DNA of 64,000 nt from contig NZ_WOAC01000006.1 of NCBI RefSeq assembly GCF_009749525.1, positions 157,952 to 221,951 of the forward strand, written 5' to 3'. The notes under the pieces are model-generated. The model was not told the origin of the DNA and made no database searches. It was given only the letters and a program-made list of their open reading frames with translations. Every line of letters starts with the position of its first letter. The stretch's first letter is position 1. This document shows positions 44,726-53,953 of this stretch, piece by piece. This stretch comes from Mesorhizobium xinjiangense (GTDB taxonomy: Bacteria > Pseudomonadota > Alphaproteobacteria > Rhizobiales > Rhizobiaceae). The translations under genes and the position numbers were made by a program.

Positions 44726-44867
44726 ACGGGCGGCGTCGAACCGCTCCCTTGTCGAAACGGGCGCCCTGCCCTTCGCGCCGATGGCGATGCCGCAACAGCG
44801 GCTGCAACGCCGGCGCGACTGGCGGCTGCTGCGCCTCCTCTTCATGCCCTGGCTGGTCTGGAAATAG
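44709..44867 (+). CDS. opgI: Small OpgI-like protein
   Basis: 52 residues, overlapping the opgG stop by 17 bases. It contains ALPFAPMAMPQQRLQRRRDW, like the AP-x-MP-Q-L segment at the cytoplasmic N-terminus of many OpgH proteins, and ends with a short hydrophobic stretch (LLRLLFMPWLVWK). Position matches opgI between opgG and opgH in the Rhodobacter sphaeroides opgGIHC operon. It may supply an OpgH N-terminal segment in trans, or couple translation. The symbol is given from position. Confidence 0.6.
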   Translation: MNVHPERAASNRSLVETGALPFAPMAMPQQRLQRRRDWRLLRLLFMPWLVWK

Positions 44868-44911
44868 GTCGATCGCGTGGCTCGGACTGAGATTAGGCGA
44901 CGGAGAAGGCG

Positions 44912-46708
44912 ATGACAGGTCTGCAGCGATTTTTCGCTTTCCTGTTCTCCATCGTGGTGGCGGGTTCCGCCGCGGCGCTGGCCGCCAATGTGCTGTTCGC
45001 CGACGGCGTTCAGTGGATCGACCACGTGCGCATCGCCTTGCTCGGCATCAGCGTCGCCTGGCTTTCCTGGGGGGCCTCGCTGGCCCTCAACGGACTGCTT
45101 GCCCCCGCGTTGCGGCCGGCAACCAGCGGCAATGTCGGGGAATCGACCCGCACTGCCGTTCTGGTGCCGGTCTACAACGAGGATCCGGCCAAGACCTTTT
45201 CGCACGTGGCCGCGATGGTGCGCAGCCTCGCGGACCAGGGCGCGGCCGACCGGTTCGATTTCGCCATCCTGTCCGACACGAACAAGGAAGAATTCTTCGC
45301 AACCGAAGAGCACTGGTTCTCGCGCTTGCGGCGTGAGCACGGCCATCTGTCGCGCATCTTCTACCGCCGGCGCGCCGTCAACACCGGCAAGAAGGCCGGC
45401 AACATCACCGACTTCATCAAGAGTTCGGGCGCCTTGTACGACTATCTCGTCATTCTCGACGCCGACAGCCTGATGGAAGGTGCGACCCTGGTCGAAATGG
45501 TCCGCCGCATGGAGGCCGAGCCGCGCCTCGGCCTTTTGCAGACCCTGCCGAAGATCGTCCATGCCCGGTCCTGGTTCGGACGTGCCATCCAGTTCGCGGC
45601 CTCCTATTACTCACCGGTCTTCGCCCGCGGTGTCGCCGCCACCCAGGGCGCAAACGGCCCCTTCTGGGGCCATAACGCGATCGTGCGCACGCGCGCATTC
45701 GCCCAGAGCTGCGGCCTGCCCGAGCTCACCGGCCGGCCGCCCTTCGGCGGCCATATCCTCAGCCACGACTATGTCGAAGCGGCGCTGTTGAGCCGCAATG
45801 GCTGGATCGTGCGCCTCGATACCGATCTCGAAGGGTCCTTCGAGGAGGGGCCGGAAAACGTCATCGACTACGCCAAGCGCGACCGCCGCTGGTGCCAGGG
45901 CAACCTGCAGCATTCGCGGCTGCTCTTCGCCCCCGGCCTGAGGCCCTGGAGCCGATTCACCTTCCTGCAGGGCATCATGGCCTATCTCGCCTCGCCGATC
46001 TGGGCCCTTTTCCTGATCGCCAGCATTGCCGCCCCGGTCATCATCGGCGAGCCGAACTACTTTCCCGAGCCGCACCGGCCGCCGGTCTTCCCGCGCGTCG
46101 AGCAGTTCCAGGCGCTGATCCTTCTGGCCGGCGTCGCCGGCATCCTCGTCGCGCCAAAATTGCTCATCGTCCTGCAGGGTGCCTTCACCGGCCGCAACGA
46201 GGGCTTCGGCGGCACGCTGCGCGCGCTCGCAACCACGGTGCTCGAGATCGTCTGGACGAGCGTGCTCGCCCCCATCATGCTGATGTACCAGAGCCGCTCG
46301 GTGCTGCAGGTCCTGTGCGGCGCCGACGGCGGCTGGCCGGCCGCCAACCGCGAGGCCGATACGGTCGGCCTGAAAGAGGCCTGGGATGCCTCCTGGTGGA
46401 TCTCGGTCGGCGGAATTGCCATCTTCGCCGCGACGCTGGCCTTTGCCCCGGAAATTCTCTACTGGCTGCTGCCGGTCGTCATCCCGATGACCCTGGCGCC
46501 GCTATTGGTTCATCTGACCTCCTGGCGGCTCACCGGGCGCGGCGGCAGAACCGTGCTGTTCTCCTGCCCGCAAGATTATCGCGCCTCGCCGGTGATCCAG
46601 GCCCAGGAAACCATCCTCGCCCGCTGGCGCCGGCAGGCCGCTCACCAACCGCCGGCCGACCTGCCTGGTGACTTTGCAGCGTTTGCTCCCGCGCCGACGC
46701 CGCGCTGA
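44912..46708 (+). CDS. opgH: Periplasmic glucan glucosyltransferase OpgH (MdoH family)
   Basis: 598 residues. Two N-terminal membrane helices (to about 70), a GT2 domain with LVPVYNEDPAKTF near 79, ILDADSLMEG near 179 and the RRWCQGNLQH motif near 325 (QxxRW-like), then several C-terminal membrane helices. It polymerises glucose from UDP-glucose and exports the chain. It lacks the roughly 100-residue cytoplasmic N-terminal extension of Escherichia coli MdoH; part of that may be the preceding small gene. The start has a strong GGAGAAGGCG site. Confidence 0.92.
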   Translation: MTGLQRFFAFLFSIVVAGSAAALAANVLFADGVQWIDHVRIALLGISVAWLSWGASLALNGLLAPALRPATSGNVGESTRTAVLVPVYNEDPAKTFSHVAAMVRSLADQGAADRFDFAILSDTNKEEFFATEEHWFSRLRREHGHLSRIFYRRRAVNTGKKAGNITDFIKSSGALYDYLVILDADSLMEGATLVEMVRRMEAEPRLGLLQTLPKIVHARSWFGRAIQFAASYYSPVFARGVAATQGANGPFWGHNAIVRTRAFAQSCGLPELTGRPPFGGHILSHDYVEAALLSRNGWIVRLDTDLEGSFEEGPENVIDYAKRDRRWCQGNLQHSRLLFAPGLRPWSRFTFLQGIMAYLASPIWALFLIASIAAPVIIGEPNYFPEPHRPPVFPRVEQFQALILLAGVAGILVAPKLLIVLQGAFTGRNEGFGGTLRALATTVLEIVWTSVLAPIMLMYQSRSVLQVLCGADGGWPAANREADTVGLKEAWDASWWISVGGIAIFAATLAFAPEILYWLLPVVIPMTLAPLLVHLTSWRLTGRGGRTVLFSCPQDYRASPVIQAQETILARWRRQAAHQPPADLPGDFAAFAPAPTPR

Positions 46709-46720
46709 GTGGAGAAATGC

Positions 46721-47878
46721 ATGCACCGATCTTCCGGCTCCGGCCGCGACCATCGCATCGACGTCCTGCGCGGCATCTGCCTCGCCATGATCTTCATCAA
46801 TCATGTGCCGGGCAATCATTTCGAGGCCTGGACCTCGCGCAATTTCGGCTTCTCCGACGCGGCCGAGGCATTCGTTCTGATATCCGGCATATCCGTCGGC
46901 CTGGCCTATTCGGGCGGCTTCCGGTCGGGCAAACTGCGCGACGGCGTCGTCAAGGTGTGGCGCCGGGCGCGCACGCTCTATGGCGTCCACATCGCGATCA
47001 CGCTTCTTGCCGGTGCGCTGTTCGCCGCCAGCCTCACCGTCCTCGACGTTGAGAAGCTCGCCACGGGCCTCAATGTCGATCCACTGCTGCAAGAGCCGCT
47101 GGCGGCCCTGGCCGCCGTAGCCGGCCTCGTCCACCAGCTCGGCTATTTCGACATATTGCCGCTCTATATCGCGCTGCTGCTGGCTGCCCCGCTCTACATC
47201 GTGATCGGCATGCACAGACCCTGGACAATGCTTGCCGGCGCGGCCGCACTGTGGCTGGCGGCGGGTCTGTTCCGCCTCAATCTGCCGCTGCTTTATGCCG
47301 ACCATGGCTGGCAGTTCAATCCGTTCGCCTGGCAGCTTCTCTTTGCCTTCGGGCTGGCCGGCGGCATCGCCGCCAGGCAAGGGCGCAAGTTTGTCGCCTA
47401 CCGGCCATGGCTTTTCGCCCTGGCCTCGGCCTGGCTGGCCTTCTGCTTCTTCTGGGCGGCCACGCGCCAGGGTCCCTTGCCGGGCGCCGATATGCTGCCG
47501 GGATTCCTCTACGGTTACGACAAGCCTTATCTCGCCCTGCCGCGCCTGTTGCATGTCCTGGCCCTGGCCTATGTGCTGACCAATATCGGCGCCGTTGGCC
47601 GGCTCCTCGCCATGAAAGCATTCAGGCCCGCCGATCTGATGGGGCGGCAAAGCCTGGCCGTTTTCGCCGCCGGCTCGCTCCTCGCGGTCTTCGTGCAGAT
47701 CGTGCGCTTCGGAGAGCCGGCAAACCTGGTCGGCGATGCGCTTCTCATTTCCGGCGGCCTGCTCATGCAATACTCGCTCGCCCGCTTCATGGCCGAGCGC
47801 AAGGCCGGCGCGCAACGGACGCGCGACCATGCCCGCGCGGGCCGGAACGTCACACCGGCAGAGGCACCGGCCGCCTAG
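46721..47878 (+). CDS. opgC: OpgC succinyltransferase-like membrane protein
   Basis: 385 residues with about ten membrane segments. It opens RDHRIDVLRGICLAMIFINHVPGNHFE and has FGFSDAAEAFVLISGISVGLAYSGG, the OpgC family signature. Family members add succinyl groups to periplasmic glucans, giving negative charge. It follows opgH by 12 bases with a GGAG ribosome-binding site; an in-frame GTG at 46709 is less likely. Last gene of the opg operon; its stop codon is part of a family-B repeat. Confidence 0.9.
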   Translation: MHRSSGSGRDHRIDVLRGICLAMIFINHVPGNHFEAWTSRNFGFSDAAEAFVLISGISVGLAYSGGFRSGKLRDGVVKVWRRARTLYGVHIAITLLAGALFAASLTVLDVEKLATGLNVDPLLQEPLAALAAVAGLVHQLGYFDILPLYIALLLAAPLYIVIGMHRPWTMLAGAAALWLAAGLFRLNLPLLYADHGWQFNPFAWQLLFAFGLAGGIAARQGRKFVAYRPWLFALASAWLAFCFFWAATRQGPLPGADMLPGFLYGYDKPYLALPRLLHVLALAYVLTNIGAVGRLLAMKAFRPADLMGRQSLAVFAAGSLLAVFVQIVRFGEPANLVGDALLISGGLLMQYSLARFMAERKAGAQRTRDHARAGRNVTPAEAPAA

Positions 47879-47978
47879 AGCAAACGGAATCGTTTGAGTG
47901 AAAGGTACATGCTCCAACAGATTTATCTGGCGCGCATATCTTTGCTTCAAACGTTTCCGTTTGAAACGAACGCGCGCT
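47877..47978 (+). repeat. Mosaic repeat family B, copy 3
   Basis: AGAGCAAACGGAATCGTTTG, AGTGAAAGGTACATGCTCCA, TTATCTGGCGCGCATATCTT and TGCTTCAAACGTTTCCGTTT, ending in GAACGCGCGC. Full-length copy immediately after opgC. Confidence 0.75.
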
Positions 47979-48082
47979 GACACGATGCGAGGCGCTTGCG
48001 CCGGCGCCCGCTTCGGGCCATCCTTGCTTGAGCAAGTAGATGGGTCAGGGTGCCGATAAACATCGTGATCCGGAGAGGTCGC

Positions 48083-49114
48083 ATGAAGCAACGCATCGGC
48101 TTGGTCGGTCTCGGCATGGCCGTCACACCGCACGCCAAGGGTCTGCTCGATCTCGCCGACAAGGTCGAGGTAGCCTACGCCTTCAGCCCGAACGAGGAGC
48201 GGCGCAGCGCCTTCCGCGAGCGTTTCGGCTTTCCGCTCGCAACCAGTCTGGACGCCATTCTGGGCGACCCTTCGGTCGACGCCATGCTGGTCATGACGCC
48301 GGCCAACACGCATCTCGACATCGTGCGCAAATGCGCCGAGGCGCGCAAGCATGTGCTTCTGGAAAAGCCGCTTGATATCTCGACCGAAAAGGCGGTCGAA
48401 CTCGTCGAGACCTGCCGCGCCGCCGGCGTCGCGCTGGGCGTCGTGCTGCAGCACCGCTTCCGGCCGGCGGCCAAGAAGCTTGCCGAAATCCTCGCCAGCG
48501 GCGAACTGGGCGCGATCGTCGGCTGCTCGACCGTCATTCGCCTGTGGCGGCCGCAGAGCTATTATGACGAGCCCGGCCGCGGCACCTTCGCCCGCGACGG
48601 CGGCGGTGTTCTCATCTCGCAGGGCATCCACACCCTCGACCTCATGCTCTCCCTTGCCGGGCCGGTCGATGAAGTCACCGGCTATGCGACGACCACCCCG
48701 GTCCACCGCATGGAGACGGAGGACATGGTCTGCGCGGCGGTGCGCTTCGCAAACGGCGCCGTGGGCACGATCGACGCGACGACGGCCGCCTATCCGGGCT
48801 TTCCAGAACGCATCGAGCTTGCCTGCGAAAAAGGGGCGGCCTCGCTCGCCGGCACGTCATTGCTCGTGCAGTTCCAGGACGGCAGGAAGATCGAGATCGA
48901 GCCCGACCGGAGTGCGGGCGGCACCGGGGCCGATCCGATGGATTTCCCGCATGACTATCACCGCGCCGTCATGGCCGATTTCATCGATGCGATCGGCTCG
49001 GACCGAGAACCGGCAATCACCGGCGAGGAGGCGCTGAAGGTTCACCGCCTGATCGACGCGCTGATCGAGACCGGATCCACTGGCCTGCCGGTCGAGGTCG
49101 ACGGCGTGGATTAG
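48083..49114 (+). CDS. Gfo/Idh/MocA-family oxidoreductase
   Basis: 343 residues. The N-terminal Rossmann fold (RIGLVGLGMAVTPHAKGLLD) is followed by the EKPLDIS motif (residue about 97) that contributes the catalytic Lys, and the C-terminal domain with GVLISQGIHTLDLMLSLAGPVDEVTGYA. It probably oxidises or reduces a sugar or inositol with NAD(P). The start at 48083 has a GGAGAGGTCGC site. No sugar importer is adjacent, so substrate is unknown. Confidence 0.87.
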   Translation: MKQRIGLVGLGMAVTPHAKGLLDLADKVEVAYAFSPNEERRSAFRERFGFPLATSLDAILGDPSVDAMLVMTPANTHLDIVRKCAEARKHVLLEKPLDISTEKAVELVETCRAAGVALGVVLQHRFRPAAKKLAEILASGELGAIVGCSTVIRLWRPQSYYDEPGRGTFARDGGGVLISQGIHTLDLMLSLAGPVDEVTGYATTTPVHRMETEDMVCAAVRFANGAVGTIDATTAAYPGFPERIELACEKGAASLAGTSLLVQFQDGRKIEIEPDRSAGGTGADPMDFPHDYHRAVMADFIDAIGSDREPAITGEEALKVHRLIDALIETGSTGLPVEVDGVD

Positions 49115-49203
49115 AGCAATTCCAGGAGAAGTGGAAACCGGTTCTCCATCCGGAATTGCCTCAAGTCAAAGCTTCGATCGGTTCATCGATTCCATGAAGC
49201 AAA
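49113..49203 (+). repeat. Mosaic repeat family A, copy 1
   Basis: AGAGCAATTCCAGGAGAAGT, GGAAACCGGTTCTCCATCCG, GAATTGCCTCAAGTCAAAGC and GATCGGTTCATCGATTCCAT, ending GAAGCAAA. The first part folds as AATTCC...GGAATT around an AACCGGTT core, the second as a GATCGGTTCA-type stem. The copy at 56601-56692 is about 85% identical by eye. It lies between converging genes. Confidence 0.75.
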
Positions 49204-49209
49204 CGCGCG

Positions 49210-50064
49210 CTAGGCGAACACCACGGTGCGGTTGCCGTTGAGCATCACGCGGTGCTCGAGATGCATCTTGACGGCGCGCGCCAGCACCCGGCTTTCGATG
49301 TCGCGGCCGGCGGCGACGAAATCTTCCGCGCTCATCGCATGCGTCACCCGCTCGACGTCCTGCTCGATGATCGGCCCTTCGTCGAGGTCGGGCGTGACAT
49401 AGTGCGCCGTGGCGCCGATCAGCTTCACGCCCCGCTCATGCGCCTGGTGATAGGGCTTGGCGCCCTTGAAGCTCGGCAGGAAGGAATGGTGGATGTTGAT
49501 CACGCGGCCGAATAGGCGCTTCGAAAGATCGTCCGACAGGACCTGCATGTAGCGCGCCAGAACGACCAGATCGGCACGCGAGGTGTTGACGAGGTCCAGG
49601 AGCTTTGCCTCCTGCTCCGCCTTGTTGTCCTTCTTCACCGGCCAGCAATGAAAGTCCAGTCCCTCGTTCTCGGCAATGCGGCGATGGTCCTCGTGGTTGG
49701 ACACGACGGCCACCACATCCGCGTTCAGCCAGCCGGCCTTGACCTGGTAGAGCAGGTGCAGCATGGCATGGTCGAATTTCGACACCATGATGATGATCTT
49801 CGGCCGGCGCGCCAGATCGGCCAGCGCCGTCTTCATGCCGAAGCGCTCGACCGGCGATTTCAGCGCCCGCTCGACGTCCTCGCGCGTGGTCGCCTCGCTG
49901 GCGGCAAAGGCGATGCGCATGAAGAAGCGCCCGCTCGCGCGGTCCCAGAACTGGTTGCTTTCGGCGATGTTGGCGCCGATGGCCGCAAGTTCGGTCGTGA
50001 CCGCCGCGACGATTCCCGGCCTGTCGGTGCAGGTCAGATTGAGCACATAGTCCTTGTCCGGCAT
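49210..50064 (-). CDS. purU: Formyltetrahydrofolate deformylase
   Basis: 284 residues. The N-terminal ACT domain (YVLNLTCTDRPGIVAAVTTEL) is followed by the formyltransferase-like domain with VSKFDHAMLHLLYQ near 94 and the catalytic INIHHSFLPSFKGAKPYHQAHERGVKLIGATAHYVTPDLDEGPIIEQD region near 190-238 (Asn, His, Asp triad). It hydrolyses 10-formyl-THF to THF and formate, balancing one-carbon pools. A single-gene unit. Confidence 0.94.
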   Translation of the reverse strand: MPDKDYVLNLTCTDRPGIVAAVTTELAAIGANIAESNQFWDRASGRFFMRIAFAASEATTREDVERALKSPVERFGMKTALADLARRPKIIIMVSKFDHAMLHLLYQVKAGWLNADVVAVVSNHEDHRRIAENEGLDFHCWPVKKDNKAEQEAKLLDLVNTSRADLVVLARYMQVLSDDLSKRLFGRVINIHHSFLPSFKGAKPYHQAHERGVKLIGATAHYVTPDLDEGPIIEQDVERVTHAMSAEDFVAAGRDIESRVLARAVKMHLEHRVMLNGNRTVVFA

Positions 50065-50245
50065 CGGCGGCTCCCCTCATCGCGCTTCGCCAGCCAATAG
50101 TCGCCGGCGCGTCTCATGTCCACGATCTTGGTGCCGCAGGTCTCGCGCCGGCAAGCGCCCATGCGCGACATCGCCGCGCGCCGGATGCGGCACAGCGGAA
50201 AAAGGCGGTCGCATGTTGCCGCCGCCCTTGCATGAAAGACCCGTG

Positions 50246-50914
50246 TCAGAACTTGTAGGAAATGCCGACGGACACCGTGTTGAAATCGAGATCGACATTG
50301 GAGAGATCGCCGAAATCCTCGTTCGAGAAGTCGTAGTAGCGATACTCCACGCGCCCGACCCAGTTGTTGGTGATGGCATAGTCGACGCCCGCGCCGACGG
50401 TCCATCCGGTGAGGTCCCTGCTCGTGTCGAGACTGGCCCCGTTGACCACACCATTGGCCGAGGCATCGGCAAAGGCGACACCGCCGGTGCCGTACACCAT
50501 CACGCGGTCCCAGGCATAACCCAGCCGCCCGCGCAGGGAGGCCAGATAGTCCGTGCCGACCTCGACGTCGCCGACCGAAGAGGAGAACCGCTCGTCGTTC
50601 GAGATTGCGCTGGCATCGCCCTCCACGCCGAACACGACCGGACCGGCCTGCCAGTTGTACCCGGCAAAGCCGCCAAACATGCCACCGCCGAAATCGCCGC
50701 CGAATGTCTCGGCGCCGCTTTCGAGTTGCGCGTCGGCCCAGGAATAGCCGCCCTGCAACCCGATATAGCCGCCCGTCCAGGTGAAGATCGGCACCTCGAT
50801 GCCGGGCGTCGGCGGCGGGGCCTCGCTGGGCGCCACGTCGGCCGCATTCGCCGCGGTGACCGAGAGCACGGCCAAAGCCGACAGGACGAGACGCATTGAA
50901 GGACGCACGACCAT
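50246..50914 (-). CDS. Outer-membrane beta-barrel protein, Omp25/Omp31-like
   Basis: 222 residues. A signal peptide (cleavage near TAANA) is followed by a Pro-rich stretch, then WTGGYIGLQGGYSWADAQ and alternating strands ending VGISYKF, with the terminal Phe required for barrel assembly. GVDYAITNNWVGRVEYRYYDF is typical of rhizobial and Brucella opacity-type proteins. It probably has a structural or surface role. The ATG at 50914 has a CAGGGA site. Confidence 0.88.
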   Translation of the reverse strand: MVVRPSMRLVLSALAVLSVTAANAADVAPSEAPPPTPGIEVPIFTWTGGYIGLQGGYSWADAQLESGAETFGGDFGGGMFGGFAGYNWQAGPVVFGVEGDASAISNDERFSSSVGDVEVGTDYLASLRGRLGYAWDRVMVYGTGGVAFADASANGVVNGASLDTSRDLTGWTVGAGVDYAITNNWVGRVEYRYYDFSNEDFGDLSNVDLDFNTVSVGISYKF

Positions 50915-51265
50915 CGAATTCCCTGCTACGCCAAAAAACCCAGGTTAATTCTTTCTTACCATACCGCGACCCGACATGCGGGACTGTATCATTTAGGTGA
51001 CAACGCGCACGAAACAACCCGTCGCCGTGTGTGCAACTGCCCTCGACGCGCCGATTTCCTGCCGTGCGAGCCGCTTGGCTGCGTTCTTTTTCATTGCGTG
51101 CGAATTTTATGTAGCATGGCCTCGGTCCGTTCGAAGGCGGCATTTTCTCCCGGCCCGGCGACCCGTGTGGGGCGAACGCGCCATTGTTGGCGCCCGCGCT
51201 TGCGAGGTCAATGTGCGAACAATGCCGCCGATGCCCCGGATGCAACCCGAGGAGGCCCGCACGCC
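50915..51265. other. Divergent intergenic region
   Basis: About 350 bases holding the promoters of the outer-membrane protein and the Pat-like gene. An AT-rich stretch near 51090-51120 could be a promoter, but I cannot assign the boxes with confidence. No gene or repeat is seen. Confidence 0.45.
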
Positions 51266-53953
51266 ATGACCATACGCAATCTGGAATACGCCGCCCATCC
51301 GCATTCGCTTGCCGTGATCGGCGCCTCCGACCGGGAAGGCTCGGTCGGCCGCATCGTCATGAGCAACATCGTCCAGGGCGGTTTCGAGGGCGACATCTGG
51401 CCGGTCAATCCCAAGCACAGGACTGTCGGCGGCAGGCGGTGCTTTCGCCGGGTGGACGACATTCCGGGAATTCCCGACCTCGCGATCATCGTCACGCCGC
51501 CCGAAACGGTGCCGGACCTGATTGGGCAGCTCGGCGAGAAAGGCACGCGTGCCGCCGTCGTGATCACCGCCGGCATCCGGGCCGAAAACGGCCTACGGCA
51601 AAAGATGCTGGACGCGGCGCGGCCCTATCTCTTCCGCATCATCGGTCCGAACACGGTCGGCCTGATCGCGCCCTATGCCAAGCTCAATGCGAGCTTCGCC
51701 CATCAGGGCGCCAAGCCGGGTGGACTGGCGCTGCTTTCGCAATCGGGCGCCATCGCCACATCGCTGATCGACTGGGCGGCCGACGAGGATGTCGGCTTTT
51801 CCCATATCGTGTCGATGGGCGACATGGCCGATGTCGATGTCGGGGACTATCTCGACATGCTGGCCGGGGACGCCTCGACGCGCGCCGTGCTGCTCTATCT
51901 CGAGACGATCCCCGATCCGCGCAAGTTCATGTCGGCCGCGCGCGCCGCGGCGCGCATCAAGCCGGTGATCGCCATCAAGGCCGGCCGGCACGAGGAGGCG
52001 GCCAAGGCGGCCGCGACCCATACCGGTGCCCTCTCCGGCGCCGACCGGGTGGTCGAAGCGGCGCTGCACCGCGCCGGTATCTTGCGGGTGAACAATCTCG
52101 GCGAACTGTTCGACGCGGCCGAAGTGCTCGCCCGCTTCCGCCCGCTTCAGCGCACCCACGTCGGCATCGTCACCAATGGCGGCGGCGCCGGCGTTCTCGC
52201 CGTCGACCGCATCGTTGACTGCAACGGCAAGCTGGCCCGGCTTGCCGACGAGACCATCGCCGGGCTCGACAAGAGCCTGCCCGCGGGCTGGTCGCGGGCC
52301 AATCCGGTCGACATCATCGGCGATGCGCCGCCCGAACGCTACGAAGCCGCCATCCGCGCTGTCGCCGCCGACCCGGACGCCGACGCGCTGATGGTGTTCA
52401 ACTGCCCGACTGGCCTCGCCTCGGCATCCGATGCGGCCGGCGCCGTGGCAGGACTTGCCAGGAACGGGCTGGTCGAAGGCAAGCCGCTGGTGACCTGCTG
52501 GCTTGGCCAGCACACGGCGCGCGAAGGCCGCCAGATCCTGCAAAAGGCCGGCATCGCCAGCTTCTCCACGCCGGACGCGGCGGCAACGGCGCTGTCCTAT
52601 CTCGGCGACTGGTCGCGGGCGCAAAAGGCCCTGATGCGGGTTCCTTCCAGTCTCGGCGAAGAGGTGGGCGGCGATCGCGACGCGGTGCTCGACATTTTCC
52701 GCCACGCGGCCGGCGAAGGTCGGGCCATGCTCACCGAGCCGGAAGCCAAGGCGGCGATCGCAGCCTACGGCATCGCGACGCCCGAAACCCTTGTCGCCGG
52801 ATCGAGCACGGAGGTTGCGGCAGCGGCTGAACGCCTGCTGTCGGACTGGCCGAAAGTGGTCGTCAAGCTCCTGTCGAAGACGCTCAGCCACAAATCCGAC
52901 GTCGGCGGCGTGGTGCTGGGCATCGCCTCGGCCGCGGCGGCGAAAAAAGCGGTGGAGGGTATCGAGAGCCGGCTCGCCGCCATGGGCCGCGAAAACGAGA
53001 TCGAGGGCTTTGTCGTCCAGCCGATGGTCGAGCGCAAGCACGCTCATGAACTCATCCTCGGGGTCAGCCAGGACCCGATATTCGGGCCTGTTGTGCTGTT
53101 CGGCGCCGGCGGAACGGCCGTCGAGGTCATCGACGACACCGCCGTCGCCCTGCCGCCGCTCGACACCGTGCTCGCCGGCGACCTGATTGAGCGGACCCGC
53201 ATCGCCAGGCTGCTCGCCGGCTATCGCGACCGCAAGCCGGCCGATCGCGAGGCGATCATCGCCGCCCTTCACGGCCTGTCGCAGATGATCGTCGATTTTC
53301 CCTGTATCGTCGGTCTGGACATCAATCCGCTGCTGGCCGACGCCGACGGCGTCGTGGCACTCGACGCGCGCATCGAGATCGACCCCTCCGCCGTCGAGCA
53401 GACCGGGCCCAACCCGCTGCTGGCCGTGCGGCCCTATCCCTCCGGCTGGGAGGACGACATCGAGCTTGACGGGACGGTCTATCACATCCGTCCCATCAGG
53501 CCGGCCGATGTCGCCCTGTTTCCCGACTTCTTCGCCAGGACCTCGTCGGACGACATCCGCCTGCGCTTCTTCGCGCCGCGCAAGCATTTCCCGCACGAGA
53601 TGCTCGTGCGGCTGAGCCAGCTCGACTATGAGCGCGAGATCGCCTTCGTCGCCCTCGACACGAGCGACGACGGCGCGCTTGCCGCCATCGGGCGGCTTGC
53701 ATCCGATCCCGACAAGGCGTCGGCGGAATTCGCGCTGCTGGTGCGCAGCGATCAGCAGGGGCGCGGCCTGGGCTGGACGCTGCTCACCAAGCTCATCGCC
53801 TATGGCCGCGCGGAAGGCATCGCCCGCATCGAAGGCAACGTGCTCGCCGACAATTCCAGGATGCTGGCCATGTCACGCGATTTCGGCTTCGTCATCACCC
53901 CTCACCCGTCGGAGGGAAACCTCAAGCTGGCGACGCTCGAACTGAGACCGTAG
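51266..53953 (+). CDS. NDP-forming acyl-CoA synthetase-like protein fused to GNAT acetyltransferase (Pat/YfiQ-type)
   Basis: 895 residues. Order: CoA-binding Rossmann domain (AVIGASDREGSVGRIVMSNI near 17), succinyl-CoA synthetase-like domains with SQSGAIATSLIDWA and the KAGRHEEAAKAAATHTGALSG segment, an ATP-grasp domain at about 500-715 (VVVKLLSKTLSHKSDVGGVVLG), then a GNAT domain at about 730-895 with the acetyl-CoA loop RSDQQGRGLGWTLL. Such fusions acetylate protein lysines, commonly acyl-CoA synthetases. Its last 52 bases overlap the convergent kinase gene. The start follows a GAGGAGG site. Confidence 0.88.
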   Translation: MTIRNLEYAAHPHSLAVIGASDREGSVGRIVMSNIVQGGFEGDIWPVNPKHRTVGGRRCFRRVDDIPGIPDLAIIVTPPETVPDLIGQLGEKGTRAAVVITAGIRAENGLRQKMLDAARPYLFRIIGPNTVGLIAPYAKLNASFAHQGAKPGGLALLSQSGAIATSLIDWAADEDVGFSHIVSMGDMADVDVGDYLDMLAGDASTRAVLLYLETIPDPRKFMSAARAAARIKPVIAIKAGRHEEAAKAAATHTGALSGADRVVEAALHRAGILRVNNLGELFDAAEVLARFRPLQRTHVGIVTNGGGAGVLAVDRIVDCNGKLARLADETIAGLDKSLPAGWSRANPVDIIGDAPPERYEAAIRAVAADPDADALMVFNCPTGLASASDAAGAVAGLARNGLVEGKPLVTCWLGQHTAREGRQILQKAGIASFSTPDAAATALSYLGDWSRAQKALMRVPSSLGEEVGGDRDAVLDIFRHAAGEGRAMLTEPEAKAAIAAYGIATPETLVAGSSTEVAAAAERLLSDWPKVVVKLLSKTLSHKSDVGGVVLGIASAAAAKKAVEGIESRLAAMGRENEIEGFVVQPMVERKHAHELILGVSQDPIFGPVVLFGAGGTAVEVIDDTAVALPPLDTVLAGDLIERTRIARLLAGYRDRKPADREAIIAALHGLSQMIVDFPCIVGLDINPLLADADGVVALDARIEIDPSAVEQTGPNPLLAVRPYPSGWEDDIELDGTVYHIRPIRPADVALFPDFFARTSSDDIRLRFFAPRKHFPHEMLVRLSQLDYEREIAFVALDTSDDGALAAIGRLASDPDKASAEFALLVRSDQQGRGLGWTLLTKLIAYGRAEGIARIEGNVLADNSRMLAMSRDFGFVITPHPSEGNLKLATLELRP

